The notes under the pieces: generated by a model
What the model was told of the DNA's origin: nothing
Databases searched by the model: none
Seen by the model: the letters and a program-made list of their open reading frames with translations, nothing else
Shown here: piece by piece, positions 53,749 to 63,457 of the stretch
Layout: every line of letters starts with the position of its first letter
Numbering within the stretch: the first letter of the stretch is position 1
Assembly (NCBI RefSeq): GCF_001293525.1
Contig: NZ_BBYR01000030.1
Span: 146,420-210,419 of the forward strand
DNA from: Pseudideonella sakaiensis
GTDB lineage: Bacteria > Pseudomonadota > Gammaproteobacteria > Burkholderiales > Burkholderiaceae_C
Reading direction: 5' to 3'
DNA: 64,000 bases
Program-made: the position numbers and the translations under genes

Positions 53749-54981
53749 ATGACCTTCCAGAGATTCACCCCGATCGCCTCCGCCTGCTCGCTCGTGCTCG
53801 GTGGCGCCCTGCTGGCAGCGGCGCCGGCGCAGGCCCAGGTGTCCGGCGACGTGATCAAGATCGGCATCATCACCGACATGTCGGGCCTGTACTCCGACAT
53901 CGACGGCTCGGCCGGCGTGGAGGCGATCCGCATGGCCGTGGCCGACGCCACCGGCGGCAGCGGCATGCTGGCCGGCAAGAAGGTCGAGGTGCTGTTCGCC
54001 GACCACCAGAACAAGGCCGACGTCGCCGCATCGAAGGCGCGCGAGTGGTTCGACACCCAGGGCGTCGACATGCTGATCGGCGGCACCAACTCCGGCACCA
54101 GCCTGGCGATGGCCAAGGTCGCGGCCGAGAAGAAGAAGCTGTTCATCTCGATCGGCGCGGCCACCGCGGCGCTCACCAACGACCAGTGCAACCCCTACAC
54201 CGTGCACTGGGCCTACGACACCGTCGCGCTGGCCAAGGGCACCGGCAACGCGGTGGTCAAGGGCGGCGGCAAGAGCTGGTACTTCCTGACCGCCGACTAC
54301 GCCTTCGGCGCCCAGCTGCAGAACGACACCTCGAACATCGTCAAGGCGGCCGGCGGCACCATCGTCGGCTCGGTCAAGCACCCGCTGTCGGCCAGCGACT
54401 TCTCCTCCTTCCTGCTGCAGGCGCAGTCGAGCAAGGCGCAGATCCTCGGCCTGGCCAACGCCGGCGGCGACACGATCAACTCGATCAAGGCCGCCAACGA
54501 GTTCGGCATCACCAAGACGATGAAGCTGGCCGGCCTGCTGGTCTTCATCAACGACATCCACTCGCTGGGCCTCAAGACCACCCAGGGCATGTACCTGACC
54601 GACAGCTGGTACTGGAACCGCGACGCCGAGACGCGGGCGTGGAGCCGCAAGTTCTTCGAGAAGATCAAGCGCATGCCCTCGTCGATCCAGGCCGGCGACT
54701 ACTCGGCCACGCTGCAGTACCTGAACGCCGTCAAGGCCACCGGCAGCGACGACGCCGACAAGGTGCTGGCGCAGATGAAGAAGACGAAGATCAACGACGT
54801 CTTCGCCAAGGGCGGCTTCATCCGCGACGACGGCCGCATGGTGCACGACATGTACCTGATGCAGGTGAAGACGCCGGCCGAATCGACCGAGCCCTGGGAC
54901 TACTACAAGGTGGCCGAGGTGATCAAGGGCGAGGCCGCCTGGACCACGAAGGCCGAGTCGAAGTGCCCGCTGTGGAAGTGA
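53749..54981 (+). CDS. Liv-type ABC transporter periplasmic substrate-binding protein
   Basis: 410 aa with signal peptide ending PAQAQVSG. Type-I periplasmic fold: IKIGIITDMSGLYSDIDGSA, AGKKVEVLFADHQNKADVAA, DMLIGGTNSGTSLAMAKVAA and WYFLTADYAFGAQLQND. Cysteines near the C-terminus of the first lobe (NDQCNPYT) and at the end (ESKCPLWK) may pair. Related Burkholderiales proteins bind branched-chain amino acids, amides or aromatic acids; the ligand is undetermined. Confidence 0.92.
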   Translation: MTFQRFTPIASACSLVLGGALLAAAPAQAQVSGDVIKIGIITDMSGLYSDIDGSAGVEAIRMAVADATGGSGMLAGKKVEVLFADHQNKADVAASKAREWFDTQGVDMLIGGTNSGTSLAMAKVAAEKKKLFISIGAATAALTNDQCNPYTVHWAYDTVALAKGTGNAVVKGGGKSWYFLTADYAFGAQLQNDTSNIVKAAGGTIVGSVKHPLSASDFSSFLLQAQSSKAQILGLANAGGDTINSIKAANEFGITKTMKLAGLLVFINDIHSLGLKTTQGMYLTDSWYWNRDAETRAWSRKFFEKIKRMPSSIQAGDYSATLQYLNAVKATGSDDADKVLAQMKKTKINDVFAKGGFIRDDGRMVHDMYLMQVKTPAESTEPWDYYKVAEVIKGEAAWTTKAESKCPLWK

Positions 54982-55151
54982 GCGTCCGCTGAGGACGCCT
55001 GCCGTCCGGTGCGCCGGGCCCGCCGCGGCCCGTCGCCCGGCGGATCCCCGCGCCGCGCGGCGCGGCGGTGCCGGCCACGGCGCCGCCGCCTGCGGCGCGA
55101 CGGCCGGCGCCGTGCGCCGGCCGACCTCCCGAACCACGAGGCGCCCGCGCC

Positions 55152-56039
55152 ATGACTGAGATCTTCGGAATCCCGATCCAGGCCTTCCTCGGGCAGCTGC
55201 TGCTCGGCCTGGTCAACGGCTCCTTCTACGCGATGCTGAGCCTCGGCCTGGCCGTCATCTTCGGCCTGCTGGGCATCGTGAACTTCGCGCACGGCGCGCT
55301 GTACATGATCGGCGCCTACGTGGCCTGGCTCGGGCTCGAGAAGCTCGGCATGAACTACTGGGTGGCGCTGGTCGTCTCGCCGCTGGTGGTCGGCGCGCTC
55401 GGCGTGCTGGTCGAGAAGCTGCTGCTGCGCCACCTCTACCGCATCGACCCGATCTACGGCCTGCTGCTGACCTTCGGCATCTCGCTGATCCTCGAGGGCA
55501 TCTTCCGCGACCAGTTCGGCGTGTCCGGACAGCAGTACGCGGTGCCCGAACTGCTGCAGGGCGCGACCAACCTCGGCTTCATGATCCTGCCGAACTACCG
55601 GGCCTGGGTCGTGGTCGCGTCGCTCGTGATCTGCCTGGGCACCTGGTTCGTGATCGAGAAGACCAGCCTCGGCGCGAAACTGCGCGCCGGCACCGAGAAC
55701 CCGACACTGGTGCAGGCCTTCGGCATCAACGTGCCGCTGATGGTGACGCTGACCTACGCCGGCGGCGCCGCGCTGGCGGCCATCGCCGGCGTGCTGGCCG
55801 CGCCGGTGATCCAGATCACCCCGCTGATGGGCTCGAACCTGATCATCGTGGTCTTCGCCGTGGTGGTGATCGGCGGCATGGGCTCGATCCTCGGCTCCAT
55901 CCTGACCGGCGTCTTCCTCGGCCTGGTCGAGGGCCTGACCAAGGTCTTCTACCCCGAGGCCTCGAACATCGTGGTGTTCGTCATCATGGCCATCGTGCTC
56001 GTGCTGCGGCCGGCCGGCCTGTTCGGCAAGGAGAAATGA
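55152..56039 (+). CDS. livH: Liv-type ABC transporter permease (LivH-like)
   Basis: 295 aa with about eight helices. LLLGLVNGSFYAMLSLGLAV, FGLLGIVNFAHGALYMIGAY, YGLLLTFGISLILEG and VVIGGMGSILGSILTGVFLG are standard LivH segments. ATG 55152 follows a non-coding GC-rich stretch of 170 bp after the binding-protein gene. Its stop overlaps the start of livM by 4 bp. Confidence 0.93.
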   Translation: MTEIFGIPIQAFLGQLLLGLVNGSFYAMLSLGLAVIFGLLGIVNFAHGALYMIGAYVAWLGLEKLGMNYWVALVVSPLVVGALGVLVEKLLLRHLYRIDPIYGLLLTFGISLILEGIFRDQFGVSGQQYAVPELLQGATNLGFMILPNYRAWVVVASLVICLGTWFVIEKTSLGAKLRAGTENPTLVQAFGINVPLMVTLTYAGGAALAAIAGVLAAPVIQITPLMGSNLIIVVFAVVVIGGMGSILGSILTGVFLGLVEGLTKVFYPEASNIVVFVIMAIVLVLRPAGLFGKEK

Positions 56040-57064
56040 ACGTGACGACTGCGAGCAAGCCGGCGGCGCCCGCCGCCGCGGCGCCGGCCGCCGACGACCG
56101 CCAGCAGGTGCTGCGCAGCGCCCGCGTGGCCTGGACGGTGGGCCTGGCGATCCTGGTGGCCGCGCCCTTCATCGGGCTCTACCCGGTGTTCATGATGAAG
56201 GCGCTGTGCTTTGCGATCTTCGCCTGCGCCTTCAACCTGCTGCTCGGCTTCACCGGGCTGCTGTCCTTCGGCCATGCGGCCTTCATGGGCGCGGCCGCCT
56301 ATGCCACCGGCTGGCTGGTGCGCAGCGCGGGCTGGTCGCCGGAGTTCGGGCTGCTGGCCGGGGTCGCCGTCGGCGGCGGCATCGGGCTGCTGGTGGGCCT
56401 GATCGCGATCCGCCGCGAGGGCATCTACTTCGCGATGATCACGCTGGCGATGGCGCAGATGGTCTATTTCGTCTGCCTGCAGGCGCCGTTCACCGGCGGC
56501 GAGGACGGCCTGCAGGGGGTGCCGCGCGGGCGGCTGTTCGGCCTCGTCCCGCTCGACGACGACCTGAGCATGTACTTCGTCGTGCTCGCGATCTTCGTGC
56601 TGGTTTTCCTCGCGATCATGCGCATCGTGCACTCGCCCTATGGCCAGGTGCTGAAGGCGATCCGCGAGAACGAGCCGCGCGCCGTCTCGCTCGGCTACCA
56701 CGTGAACCGCTACAAGCTGCTGGCCTTCGTGCTGTCGACCGCGATCGCCGGGCTGGCCGGTTCGCTGAAGACCCTGGTGCTCGGCTTCGCGACGCTGTCG
56801 GACGTGCACTGGTCGCTGTCCGGCGAGGTGGTGCTGATGACGCTGCTCGGTGGCATGGGAACCTTTGCCGGCCCGGTGATCGGCGCCTTCACCATCATCG
56901 GCCTGCAGAACTTCCTGGCCGACCGGGTCGGGTCCTGGGTGACCGTCATCATCGGCGGGATCTTCGTCGTCTGCGTGCTGGCCTTCCGGCGCGGCATCGT
57001 CGGCGAACTGCTGGCCTGGCGCCAGCGCCGCCTCAAGGGCAGCACCACGCCAGGCGGACACTGA
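56036..57064 (+). CDS. livM: Liv-type ABC transporter permease (LivM-like)
   Basis: 342 aa with an Ala-rich cytoplasmic N-terminus and about nine helices. FNLLLGFTGLLSFGHAAFMG, FAMITLAMAQMVYFVCLQ, FTGGEDGLQGVPRG, AIRENEPRAVSLGYHVNRYK and TLLGGMGTFAGPVIGAF are LivM hallmarks. Its ATGA overlap with livH indicates coupling. It ends the transporter operon; about 300 bp separate it from the chemotaxis genes. Confidence 0.94.
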   Translation: MNVTTASKPAAPAAAAPAADDRQQVLRSARVAWTVGLAILVAAPFIGLYPVFMMKALCFAIFACAFNLLLGFTGLLSFGHAAFMGAAAYATGWLVRSAGWSPEFGLLAGVAVGGGIGLLVGLIAIRREGIYFAMITLAMAQMVYFVCLQAPFTGGEDGLQGVPRGRLFGLVPLDDDLSMYFVVLAIFVLVFLAIMRIVHSPYGQVLKAIRENEPRAVSLGYHVNRYKLLAFVLSTAIAGLAGSLKTLVLGFATLSDVHWSLSGEVVLMTLLGGMGTFAGPVIGAFTIIGLQNFLADRVGSWVTVIIGGIFVVCVLAFRRGIVGELLAWRQRRLKGSTTPGGH

Positions 57065-57230
57065 CGAGCGCCGGCACGCGCGGCTCGGCCGCGCTGCACC
57101 GGTCTCCCCGCGCCCCGGGCCGTCGACGACGGCGCCGGGGCGCGCCGCTTCGGGCGCCCGCAGCCTGGCGTGAGGCACGCCCGCCCAGCCTACGCCCGCG
57201 CCCCAGGCCCGGCTAGGGATTTGGCCTGAA

Positions 57231-57269
57231 TTTGATCCAAACGATCGAATTTCGCTGATTTGGATCAAA
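57231..57269. repeat. Perfect 11-bp inverted repeat upstream of the chemotaxis promoter
   Basis: TTTGATCCAAA (57231-57241) and TTTGGATCAAA (57259-57269) are exact reverse complements with a 17-bp AT-rich spacer; centre-to-centre distance is 28 bp. Each arm is itself nearly palindromic. It ends 18 bp before the -35-like TCAAG, a position that would suit an activator or repressor. The protein is unknown. Confidence 0.7.
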
Positions 57270-57287
57270 TCTCCGACGTGTCCGGCC

Positions 57288-57315
57288 TCAAGAGTGGCGC
57301 AGGACCGGCCGAAAG
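57288..57315 (+). promoter_or_regulatory. FliA (sigma-28)-like promoter of the chemotaxis operon
   Basis: TCAAG (57288-57292), 15 bp, GCCGAAAG (57308-57315). It matches the flagellar sigma-28 pattern with one change in the -10 part (GCCGATAA) and has the same spacing as the element at 7652-7679. It lies 55 bp before the first gene of the operon. Confidence 0.55.
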
Positions 57316-57370
57316 TGATCGAAATGAAACTTCGGTCCGGACCCGGTGAGGGCCGCGCGGGGAAATCGGC

Positions 57371-58444
57371 ATGCAGACCATGGCTTGGGCGACGCCCGTG
57401 ACGGATCCGGAACCAGCGGCCGGGGAAGGCGCGCGCCGCATCGGCGGTGGCTGGCGGGCCTGGTGGCGCCGGCGCCTCGGCCCGGCGCCCGCGCCGGCGG
57501 GAGAGCCTGCGCAGGCCGCGCTGGCCGACCGCCTCGACGAGGCGGCGCAGCTGTGGAGCGCCCACCTCGGCACCGCGCAGCGCCAGATGCGCGACGCGAC
57601 CGAGGGCCTGCTGCAGGGCTTCGTGCAGATCCTCGGCGAGCTCGACGCGATCGTCCAGCCGCAGGCCGCGCCCGACGCCGCCGGGCTCGACCGCGGCGCG
57701 GCCGACCTGGCGCGCGCCGAGCAGCGCCTGAGCGGCCTGCTGCAGACGCTGCAGGGCGTGGTCGCCTCGCGCGAGGCGGTGGTGGGCTCCGTGCGTTCGC
57801 TGACCGAGGCCTCCGGCAGCCTGCGCACCATGGCCGACGATGTGGCCAAGCTGGCGCGCCAGACCAACCTGCTGTCGATCAATGCCGCCATCGAGGCGGC
57901 CCGTGCCGGCCCCAGCGGCCGCGGCTTCGCGGTGGTGGCCGGCGAGGTGCGGCGCCTGTCCACCGAGTCGGGCGAGACCGGGCGGCGCATCGGCGATCAG
58001 GTCCAGTCCTTCGATGCGCGCATGCACCAGGCGCTGCAGGAGGCCTCCACCGCGTCGCAGCGCGATGCCCAGGCGATGCAGGCCTCCGAGGCCACGATCC
58101 GCGAGGTCGTCGGCCAGGTCGACGGCACGGTGCAGAACCTGAACGCCCGCGCCGCGGCGCTGCGCGCGCGCGGCGAAGCGGTGAAGGCCCAGGTCGAGCA
58201 GCTGATGGTGGCCTTCCAGTTCCAGGACCGGGTGCAGCAGATCCTGGACCAGGTGCTGCGCTCGATGGCCGAGGGCGCCGCCACGCTGCGCGCCGGCCTG
58301 GACCGCGGCGCGCTGCCGGACGCCGCGCAATGGCAGGCCCTGCTGAGCGCCGGCTACACGACCGACGAGCAGCGCGCGGTCGGCGCTGCCGGCCCGGCCA
58401 TGGCAGCTTCCACGCCCGCTTCCGGCGAGACCACCTTCTTCTGA
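57371..58444 (+). CDS. Soluble methyl-accepting chemotaxis-like protein with CheZ-like C-terminal motif
   Basis: 357 aa with no transmembrane segment; a short basic, Trp-rich N-terminus (WRAWWRRRL, about 28-36) could touch the membrane. The MCP signalling hairpin is clear: [20 protein letters not shown] and [20 protein letters not shown] (about 161-201). The coiled coil is short and lacks HAMP. Near residue 280 it has [14 protein letters not shown], where D286 and Q290 match the Asp-x-x-x-Gln spacing of CheZ (FQDLTGQ, D143/Q147). First gene of the operon, just before cheY. I infer a cytoplasmic signalling or CheY-P-handling protein; phosphatase activity is speculative. Confidence 0.8.
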   Translation: MQTMAWATPVTDPEPAAGEGARRIGGGWRAWWRRRLGPAPAPAGEPAQAALADRLDEAAQLWSAHLGTAQRQMRDATEGLLQGFVQILGELDAIVQPQAAPDAAGLDRGAADLARAEQRLSGLLQTLQGVVASREAVVGSVRSLTEASGSLRTMADDVAKLARQTNLLSINAAIEAARAGPSGRGFAVVAGEVRRLSTESGETGRRIGDQVQSFDARMHQALQEASTASQRDAQAMQASEATIREVVGQVDGTVQNLNARAAALRARGEAVKAQVEQLMVAFQFQDRVQQILDQVLRSMAEGAATLRAGLDRGALPDAAQWQALLSAGYTTDEQRAVGAAGPAMAASTPASGETTFF

Positions 58445-58467
58445 ACGAGGCCCCCACGGGACACCCC

Positions 58468-58839
58468 ATGGCGAAGACCATCCTGATCGTCGACGACTCC
58501 AGTTCGCTGCGCACCGTCGTCAAGATTGCGCTCGTGCGCGCCGGCTACGACGTCGTCGAGGCCGGCGACGGGCTCGAGGCGCTGGCCCGGCTCGAGGAGA
58601 TCGGCAAGCTGCACCTCGTCGTCAGCGACGTCAACATGCCGCGGCTCGACGGCATCGGCTTCGTGACCCAGCTCAAGCAGCATCCGCGGCACAAGTTCGC
58701 GCCGGTGATCATGCTGACCACCGAAGGCCAGGACGAGAAGAAGATGCAGGGCAAGGCGGCCGGCGCCAAGGCCTGGATCGTCAAGCCCTTCAACCCGCCG
58801 CAGCTGCTGGACGCCGTGTCCAAGCTGGTGCTGCCCTGA
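58468..58839 (+). CDS. cheY: CheY-type chemotaxis response regulator
   Basis: 123 aa single receiver domain. Acidic pair in ILIVDDSSSLR, phosphoacceptor Asp in LVVSDVNMPRLDG, switch Thr in IMLTTEGQDEKK and Lys in WIVKPFNPPQL. It lies 23 bp after the soluble MCP gene and 8 bp before the STAS gene, upstream of cheA, its likely kinase. The output could be a flagellar motor or another device. Confidence 0.93.
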   Translation: MAKTILIVDDSSSLRTVVKIALVRAGYDVVEAGDGLEALARLEEIGKLHLVVSDVNMPRLDGIGFVTQLKQHPRHKFAPVIMLTTEGQDEKKMQGKAAGAKAWIVKPFNPPQLLDAVSKLVLP

Positions 58840-58847
58840 GGCCGGCC

Positions 58848-59156
58848 ATGTCGACCGCGCTGGTCCTCCCTGCCGAACTGACGATCTATGCCGTCGGCGC
58901 GCTGCGCGCCGCCTGGCTCGACTGGCTCGATGCCTGCGTGGCCGCCGGCGAGCCCGCGACGGCGGCGGTCGACGCCCATGCGGTGGCCGAAGTGGACGCC
59001 GCCGGCGTCCAGCTCATCGCCGCGCTCGCCCGCAGTGCGGGCCAGCGCGGGCTGGCCTGGCAGCTTGCCGACCCGAGCCCCGTCCTGCGTCTCGCGCTGG
59101 CTGCGCTCGGCTGCGAGCGCCTGGCGGACAACCTCACCCCACCTTCCGCGCCATGA
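58848..59156 (+). CDS. STAS-domain protein of the chemotaxis operon
   Basis: 102 aa. LVLPAELTIYAVGALRAAWL is a typical STAS opening, and AEVDAAGVQLIAALARSAGQ is the STAS loop. The residue that is phosphorylated (Ser/Thr) in SpoIIAA-like anti-sigma antagonists is Ala here (DAAG), so a phospho-switch by that mechanism is not expected. Its stop overlaps the cheA start by 4 bp. Similar STAS genes sit beside cheA in related bacteria; the role is unclear. Confidence 0.82.
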   Translation: MSTALVLPAELTIYAVGALRAAWLDWLDACVAAGEPATAAVDAHAVAEVDAAGVQLIAALARSAGQRGLAWQLADPSPVLRLALAALGCERLADNLTPPSAP

Positions 59157-61273
59157 CCTCCGACGACGCCGACTTCATCGCCGAGGCCTTGCCGGCCTTC
59201 GTCAGCGAGGCCCGCGAGCAGCTCGAGAGCTTCGAGCAGCTGCTGCTGCAGCTCGAAGACCTCCCCGGTGACCGCGATCTGCTGGACGCGCTGTTCCGCT
59301 GCGCCCACACGGTCAAGGGCTCCGCCGGCATCTTCGGCCTCGATGCCGTGGTGGCCTTCACGCACCATGTCGAAAGCCTGCTCGACCGCTTGCGCGAGGG
59401 CGAGCTTGCGCTGACGCCTGCGCTGGGCACGCTGCTGCTGCGCAGCAAGGACCACATCGCCACGCTGGTCGACGCCGCGGAGGCGCCGCAGAGTGACAGC
59501 GGCGACGACGCCGTCGGTGCCGGGCTCGTGGCCGAACTGCACCAGGTCCTGGGCGACGCGGCGGCGGCGCCGGAGCCGTCGGCGGGTGGCGAATCGCCGT
59601 CCGGTGGCGGTGGCGCGGGCCTGCCGACGGCGGCGCCACTGGCGCACTGGGGCCTGCAGGCGCGCTTCGGCGCCGACACCTTCCGCAACGGCATGGATCC
59701 GTTGGCGCTGCTGGCCTACCTCGGGGGCTTCGGCCAGGTCACCGGGATGGCCTGTGACCTGGCCGCCGTGCCGCCGCTCGAGGCCCTCGATCCCGAGGAC
59801 TGTCACCTCGACCTCGCCTTCGGTTTCGAGACGGCGGCCCCCCGCGAGCGCATCGAGGAAGCCTTCGCCTTCGTCCGCGAGGACTGCGCCCTCACGCTGA
59901 CCGCGCCGGCGGGCGCGGAACTGGCTGCGACGCCGCTGCCGGCCCTGCCGGAGTCGCAGCGCGTCGACACGCTGCCCGATGCCGAGTCCGCCGTCGCAGG
60001 CGAGCGCCTGCGCAAGCCCCGCGACGCCGAGGAGCCGCGCTTCATCCGCGTGCAGGCCGACCGCCTCGACGCCGTCATCAACCTGCTCGGCGAGCTGGTG
60101 ATCGCCGGCGCCGGCGCCGAGCTGCTGGCGCGGCAGTCGCGCCAGGGCGCGCTGATCGAGGCCAACCAGCACGTGATCCGGCTGATCGAGGAGATCCGCA
60201 ACGGCACGTTGCAACTGCGCATGGTGCCGATCGGCGAGGCCTTCACGCGCTTCCGCCGCGTGGTGCGCGACACCGCGGCCGAGCTCGGCAAGGACGTGGC
60301 GCTGGAGATCGTCGGCGGCGACACCGAGCTGGACAAGTCGGTGGTCGAGCGCATCGCCGATCCGCTGATGCACCTGGTGCGCAACGGCCTGGACCATGGC
60401 CTGGAGACGCCGGCCGAGCGCGTCGCCGCCGGCAAGCCGGCACAGGGCCGGCTGGTGCTCTCGGCCTGCCACGAGGCCGGCAACATCCTGATCCGCATCG
60501 ACGACGACGGCCGCGGCATCGACCGCGAGCGCGTGCTGGCGCGCGCCTGGGAGCGCGGCCTGCTGGAGCCGGGCCAGCGCCCGGAGGATGCGGACATCCT
60601 GAAGCTGATCTTCGAGCCCGGCTTCTCCACCGCCGAGCAGGTGACCAACCTCTCCGGCCGCGGCGTCGGCATGGACGTCGTGCGCCGCAACATCGAGGCG
60701 CTGCGCGGCTCGGTGACGCTGGACAGCGAGCCGGGCCGCGGCACCCGCATCGAGATCCGGCTGCCGCTCACGCTGGCGATCATCGACGGCTTCCTCGTCG
60801 GTGTCGGCAGCTCGCGCTTCATCTTCCCGCTCGACGCGGTGGTGGAGGTGATCGAGGCGCGCGACGAGGTCGCCGCCACCGATGCGCACGGCCGTGGCCT
60901 GGTCGAGCTGCGCGGCCAGGTGCTGCCGGTGATCGACCTGCGCGTGCTGTATGCGCTGGAGGCGCCCGCGTCGGCGCGCCACAGCATCGTGGTCGTGCGC
61001 GCCGGCACGCGCCGCTGCGGCGTGCGCGTCGACCAGGTGCTCGGCCAGCACCAGACCGTCATCAAGCCGCTCGGCCCGCTGTTCCGCAGCCTGCAGGGCA
61101 TGGCCGGCTCCTCCATCCTGGCCAATGGCGAGGTCGCGTTGATCTTCGACGTGCCCAGCCTCGGCCAGCTCGCCGCCGCGCCGCGTCCCGCGGCCGGCGC
61201 CCTCCGTTCCTCCCCGGCCGTCGCAGCTGCGTCGGCCTCGTCTTCCCGCAGTGCAGAAGGGTCCGTCGCATGA
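59153..61273 (+). CDS. cheA: Chemotaxis histidine kinase CheA
   Basis: 706 aa. P1 HPt domain with phosphorylated His in [13 protein letters not shown] (about residue 49), a second domain (about 160-250, with [20 protein letters not shown]) replacing a standard P2, then the P3 dimerisation helices ([18 protein letters not shown]). The P4 kinase domain has [22 protein letters not shown] and [11 protein letters not shown], and a CheW-like P5 domain has [17 protein letters not shown]. The C-terminal tail is Ser/Ala-rich. It phosphorylates CheY in response to receptor arrays. It overlaps the STAS and PAS-MCP genes by 4 bp each. Confidence 0.96.
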   Translation: MTSDDADFIAEALPAFVSEAREQLESFEQLLLQLEDLPGDRDLLDALFRCAHTVKGSAGIFGLDAVVAFTHHVESLLDRLREGELALTPALGTLLLRSKDHIATLVDAAEAPQSDSGDDAVGAGLVAELHQVLGDAAAAPEPSAGGESPSGGGGAGLPTAAPLAHWGLQARFGADTFRNGMDPLALLAYLGGFGQVTGMACDLAAVPPLEALDPEDCHLDLAFGFETAAPRERIEEAFAFVREDCALTLTAPAGAELAATPLPALPESQRVDTLPDAESAVAGERLRKPRDAEEPRFIRVQADRLDAVINLLGELVIAGAGAELLARQSRQGALIEANQHVIRLIEEIRNGTLQLRMVPIGEAFTRFRRVVRDTAAELGKDVALEIVGGDTELDKSVVERIADPLMHLVRNGLDHGLETPAERVAAGKPAQGRLVLSACHEAGNILIRIDDDGRGIDRERVLARAWERGLLEPGQRPEDADILKLIFEPGFSTAEQVTNLSGRGVGMDVVRRNIEALRGSVTLDSEPGRGTRIEIRLPLTLAIIDGFLVGVGSSRFIFPLDAVVEVIEARDEVAATDAHGRGLVELRGQVLPVIDLRVLYALEAPASARHSIVVVRAGTRRCGVRVDQVLGQHQTVIKPLGPLFRSLQGMAGSSILANGEVALIFDVPSLGQLAAAPRPAAGALRSSPAVAAASASSSRSAEGSVA

Positions 61274-63447
61274 ACACCCCCCGTCCTTCCTGGATCGCCC
61301 GCCTCGTCGACGGCGACTACCAGCGCCACGTGCAGGCCGAGCAGGCCCGCCTCGAACAGACCCTGGCGGCGCAGGCCGCCGAGCTGGCCACGCTGAAGGC
61401 GCAGGCCGCCGAGGCGGCCGGGCTGAAGGAGCGCGTGGCCGCGCTGCAGTCCGAGCTGGACGTGCGCGTCGCGATCATGAACCGCACCAGCATCGTCTCG
61501 GAGTCCGACCGCAAGGGCGACATCCTGAGCGTCAACGACAAGTTCGTCGAGGTCTCGAAGTACGCCCGTGAGGAGCTGCTCGGCGCGCCGCACAGCACCA
61601 CGCGGCACCCGGACATGCCGAAGGAGACCTTCAAGAAGCTGTGGTCCACGATCGGCCGCGGCGAGATCTTCCGCGGCGTGATCAAGAACCGCGCGAAGGA
61701 CGGCACGCCGTACTACGTCGACGCCGTCATCGCGCCCATCCTCGGCGAGAACGGCAAGCCGATGAAGTACCTCGGCGTGCGCTACGACATCACCGAGCAG
61801 GAGATCGAGCGCCAGAACGCCAAGGGCATCCTGGCCGCGATCGACACCTCCTACGCCTATGTCGAGTTCGACCTGGAGGCGCGGGTGCTGGTGGCGAACG
61901 CCAACTTCCTGTCGCTGATGGGCTACCGGCAGGACGAGGTCATCGGCCGCCCGCACCGCACCTTCGTCGACCCGGCGGTCGCCGCCAGCCCCGCGTACCA
62001 GCAGTTCTGGGCGCAGCTGGCCGAGGGCAAGTCGCACAACGAGGTCTTCCGGCGCATCACCAAGTCGGGCCAGGAGGTCTGGATCCAGGCGGTCTACGCG
62101 CCGGTGAAGGACGAGATGGGCCGCGTCTTCAAGATCGTGAAGATCGCCACCGACGTGACCGAGCGCGTGCAGGCGGCCAACCTGCTGAACCGCGCGGTCG
62201 AGGAGGCCCAGGCGGTGATCTCCGCCGCGCGTGCCGGTGACCTGGGCAAGCGCATCCCGATGGAGGGCAAGAGCGGCCCGATCCAGACGCTGTGCGGCGA
62301 CATCAACTCGCTGGTCGACACCACCGCGAGCGTCTTCGGCGACGTCGGCCGCGTGTTCGGCGCGCTGTCCGCCGGCGACCTCAGCCAGCGCATCACGCGC
62401 GACGTCGAAGGCACCTTCGCGCGCCTGCGCGACGATGCCAACGCCACCAGCGAGAAGCTGGGCGCGATCATCGAGGACGTGGGCCGCGTGTTCGGCGCGC
62501 TGGCCTCGGGCGACCTGGGCCAGCGCATCACGCGCGAGGCCGAGGGCGTGTTCGAGCAGATGAAGAACGATGCCAACGCCACCAGCGAGAAACTGGCCGG
62601 CATCATCGAGGAGGTGCGCTCGGCGGCCGACGCGCTGACCGGCGCGGCCAACCAGGTGAGCGCCACCGCGCAGAGCCTGTCGCAGGCGGCCAGCGAGCAG
62701 GCGAGCTCGGTGGAGGAGACGACGGCGTCGATCGACCTGATGTCGGCGTCGATCTCGCAGAACAGCGACAACGCGAAGGTGACCGACAGCATGGCCACCA
62801 AGGCCAGCCGCGAGGCCGGCGACGGCGGCGCGGCGGTGACGCAGACGGTGACGGCGATGAAGCAGATCGCCGCGAAGATCAGCATCGTCGACGACATCGC
62901 CTACCAGACCAACCTGCTGGCGCTGAACGCGGCGATCGAGGCGGCGCGGGCCGGCGAGCACGGCAAGGGCTTCGCGGTGGTGGCGGCCGAGGTGCGCAAG
63001 CTGGCCGAGCGCAGCCAGGAAGCGGCCAAGGAGATCGGCGACCTCGCGGGTCACAGCGTGTCGACGGCGGAGCGGGCGGGCAAGCTGCTGGACGAGATCG
63101 TGCCGTCGATCCAGAAGACGAGCGAGCTGGTGCAGGAGATCGCGGCGGCCTCGAGCGAGCAGAGCCAGTCGGTGACGCAGATCGGCGGCGCGATGGGGCA
63201 GCTGAGCAAGGCGACGCAGCAGAACGCCTCCGCCTCGGAGGAGCTGGCGGCCACGGCCGAGGAGCTGTCTGGCCAGGCCGAGCAGCTGCAGCAGTCGGTG
63301 GCCTTCTTCAGCCTCGGCGGAGCGGGCGGCACGCCGGCGCGTGGACGCGCCGAGCCCGAGCCGGCGCGGCGCCGGACCACCGCCAGCCCCTCGCTGCGCG
63401 TGGCGGCCGGTGCCAAGGTGGCCGGCGGCAGCTTCCGCCCCTACTGA
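61270..63447 (+). CDS. Cytoplasmic PAS-PAS chemoreceptor with tandem HAMP-like repeats
   Basis: 725 aa and no transmembrane helix. A coiled N-terminus (about 20-70), PAS 1 (about 75-180, [20 protein letters not shown]), PAS 2 (about 190-300, [20 protein letters not shown]), and then HAMP-like modules. Two of these, at about 358-402 and 403-447, are near-identical ([20 protein letters not shown] and [20 protein letters not shown]). The MCP domain follows with [20 protein letters not shown] and [23 protein letters not shown] domains suggest redox, oxygen or energy sensing as in Aer; no cofactor can be assigned. Its start overlaps the cheA stop. Confidence 0.94.
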   Translation: MNTPRPSWIARLVDGDYQRHVQAEQARLEQTLAAQAAELATLKAQAAEAAGLKERVAALQSELDVRVAIMNRTSIVSESDRKGDILSVNDKFVEVSKYAREELLGAPHSTTRHPDMPKETFKKLWSTIGRGEIFRGVIKNRAKDGTPYYVDAVIAPILGENGKPMKYLGVRYDITEQEIERQNAKGILAAIDTSYAYVEFDLEARVLVANANFLSLMGYRQDEVIGRPHRTFVDPAVAASPAYQQFWAQLAEGKSHNEVFRRITKSGQEVWIQAVYAPVKDEMGRVFKIVKIATDVTERVQAANLLNRAVEEAQAVISAARAGDLGKRIPMEGKSGPIQTLCGDINSLVDTTASVFGDVGRVFGALSAGDLSQRITRDVEGTFARLRDDANATSEKLGAIIEDVGRVFGALASGDLGQRITREAEGVFEQMKNDANATSEKLAGIIEEVRSAADALTGAANQVSATAQSLSQAASEQASSVEETTASIDLMSASISQNSDNAKVTDSMATKASREAGDGGAAVTQTVTAMKQIAAKISIVDDIAYQTNLLALNAAIEAARAGEHGKGFAVVAAEVRKLAERSQEAAKEIGDLAGHSVSTAERAGKLLDEIVPSIQKTSELVQEIAAASSEQSQSVTQIGGAMGQLSKATQQNASASEELAATAEELSGQAEQLQQSVAFFSLGGAGGTPARGRAEPEPARRRTTASPSLRVAAGAKVAGGSFRPY
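62341..62610 (+). repeat. 135-bp tandem duplication encoding HAMP-like modules
   Basis: Two in-frame 135-bp units, 62341-62475 and 62476-62610, lie inside the PAS chemoreceptor gene. Stretches such as GGCCGCGTGTTCGGCGCGCT and AACGCCACCAGCGAGAA are exact at the DNA level, implying a recent duplication or gene conversion. Each encodes 45 residues ending NATSEKL-G/A-x-II-E. Confidence 0.85.
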
Positions 63448-63457
63448 AGGAGCCGGC

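Larger units (their letters stand above)
57065..57370. other. Intergenic region before the chemotaxis operon
   Basis: 306 bp. The first 150 are GC-rich with no recognisable element. From about 57217 the sequence becomes AT-rich and holds an 11-bp inverted repeat (57231-57269) and a FliA-like promoter (57288-57315). No gene is seen. Confidence 0.6.
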
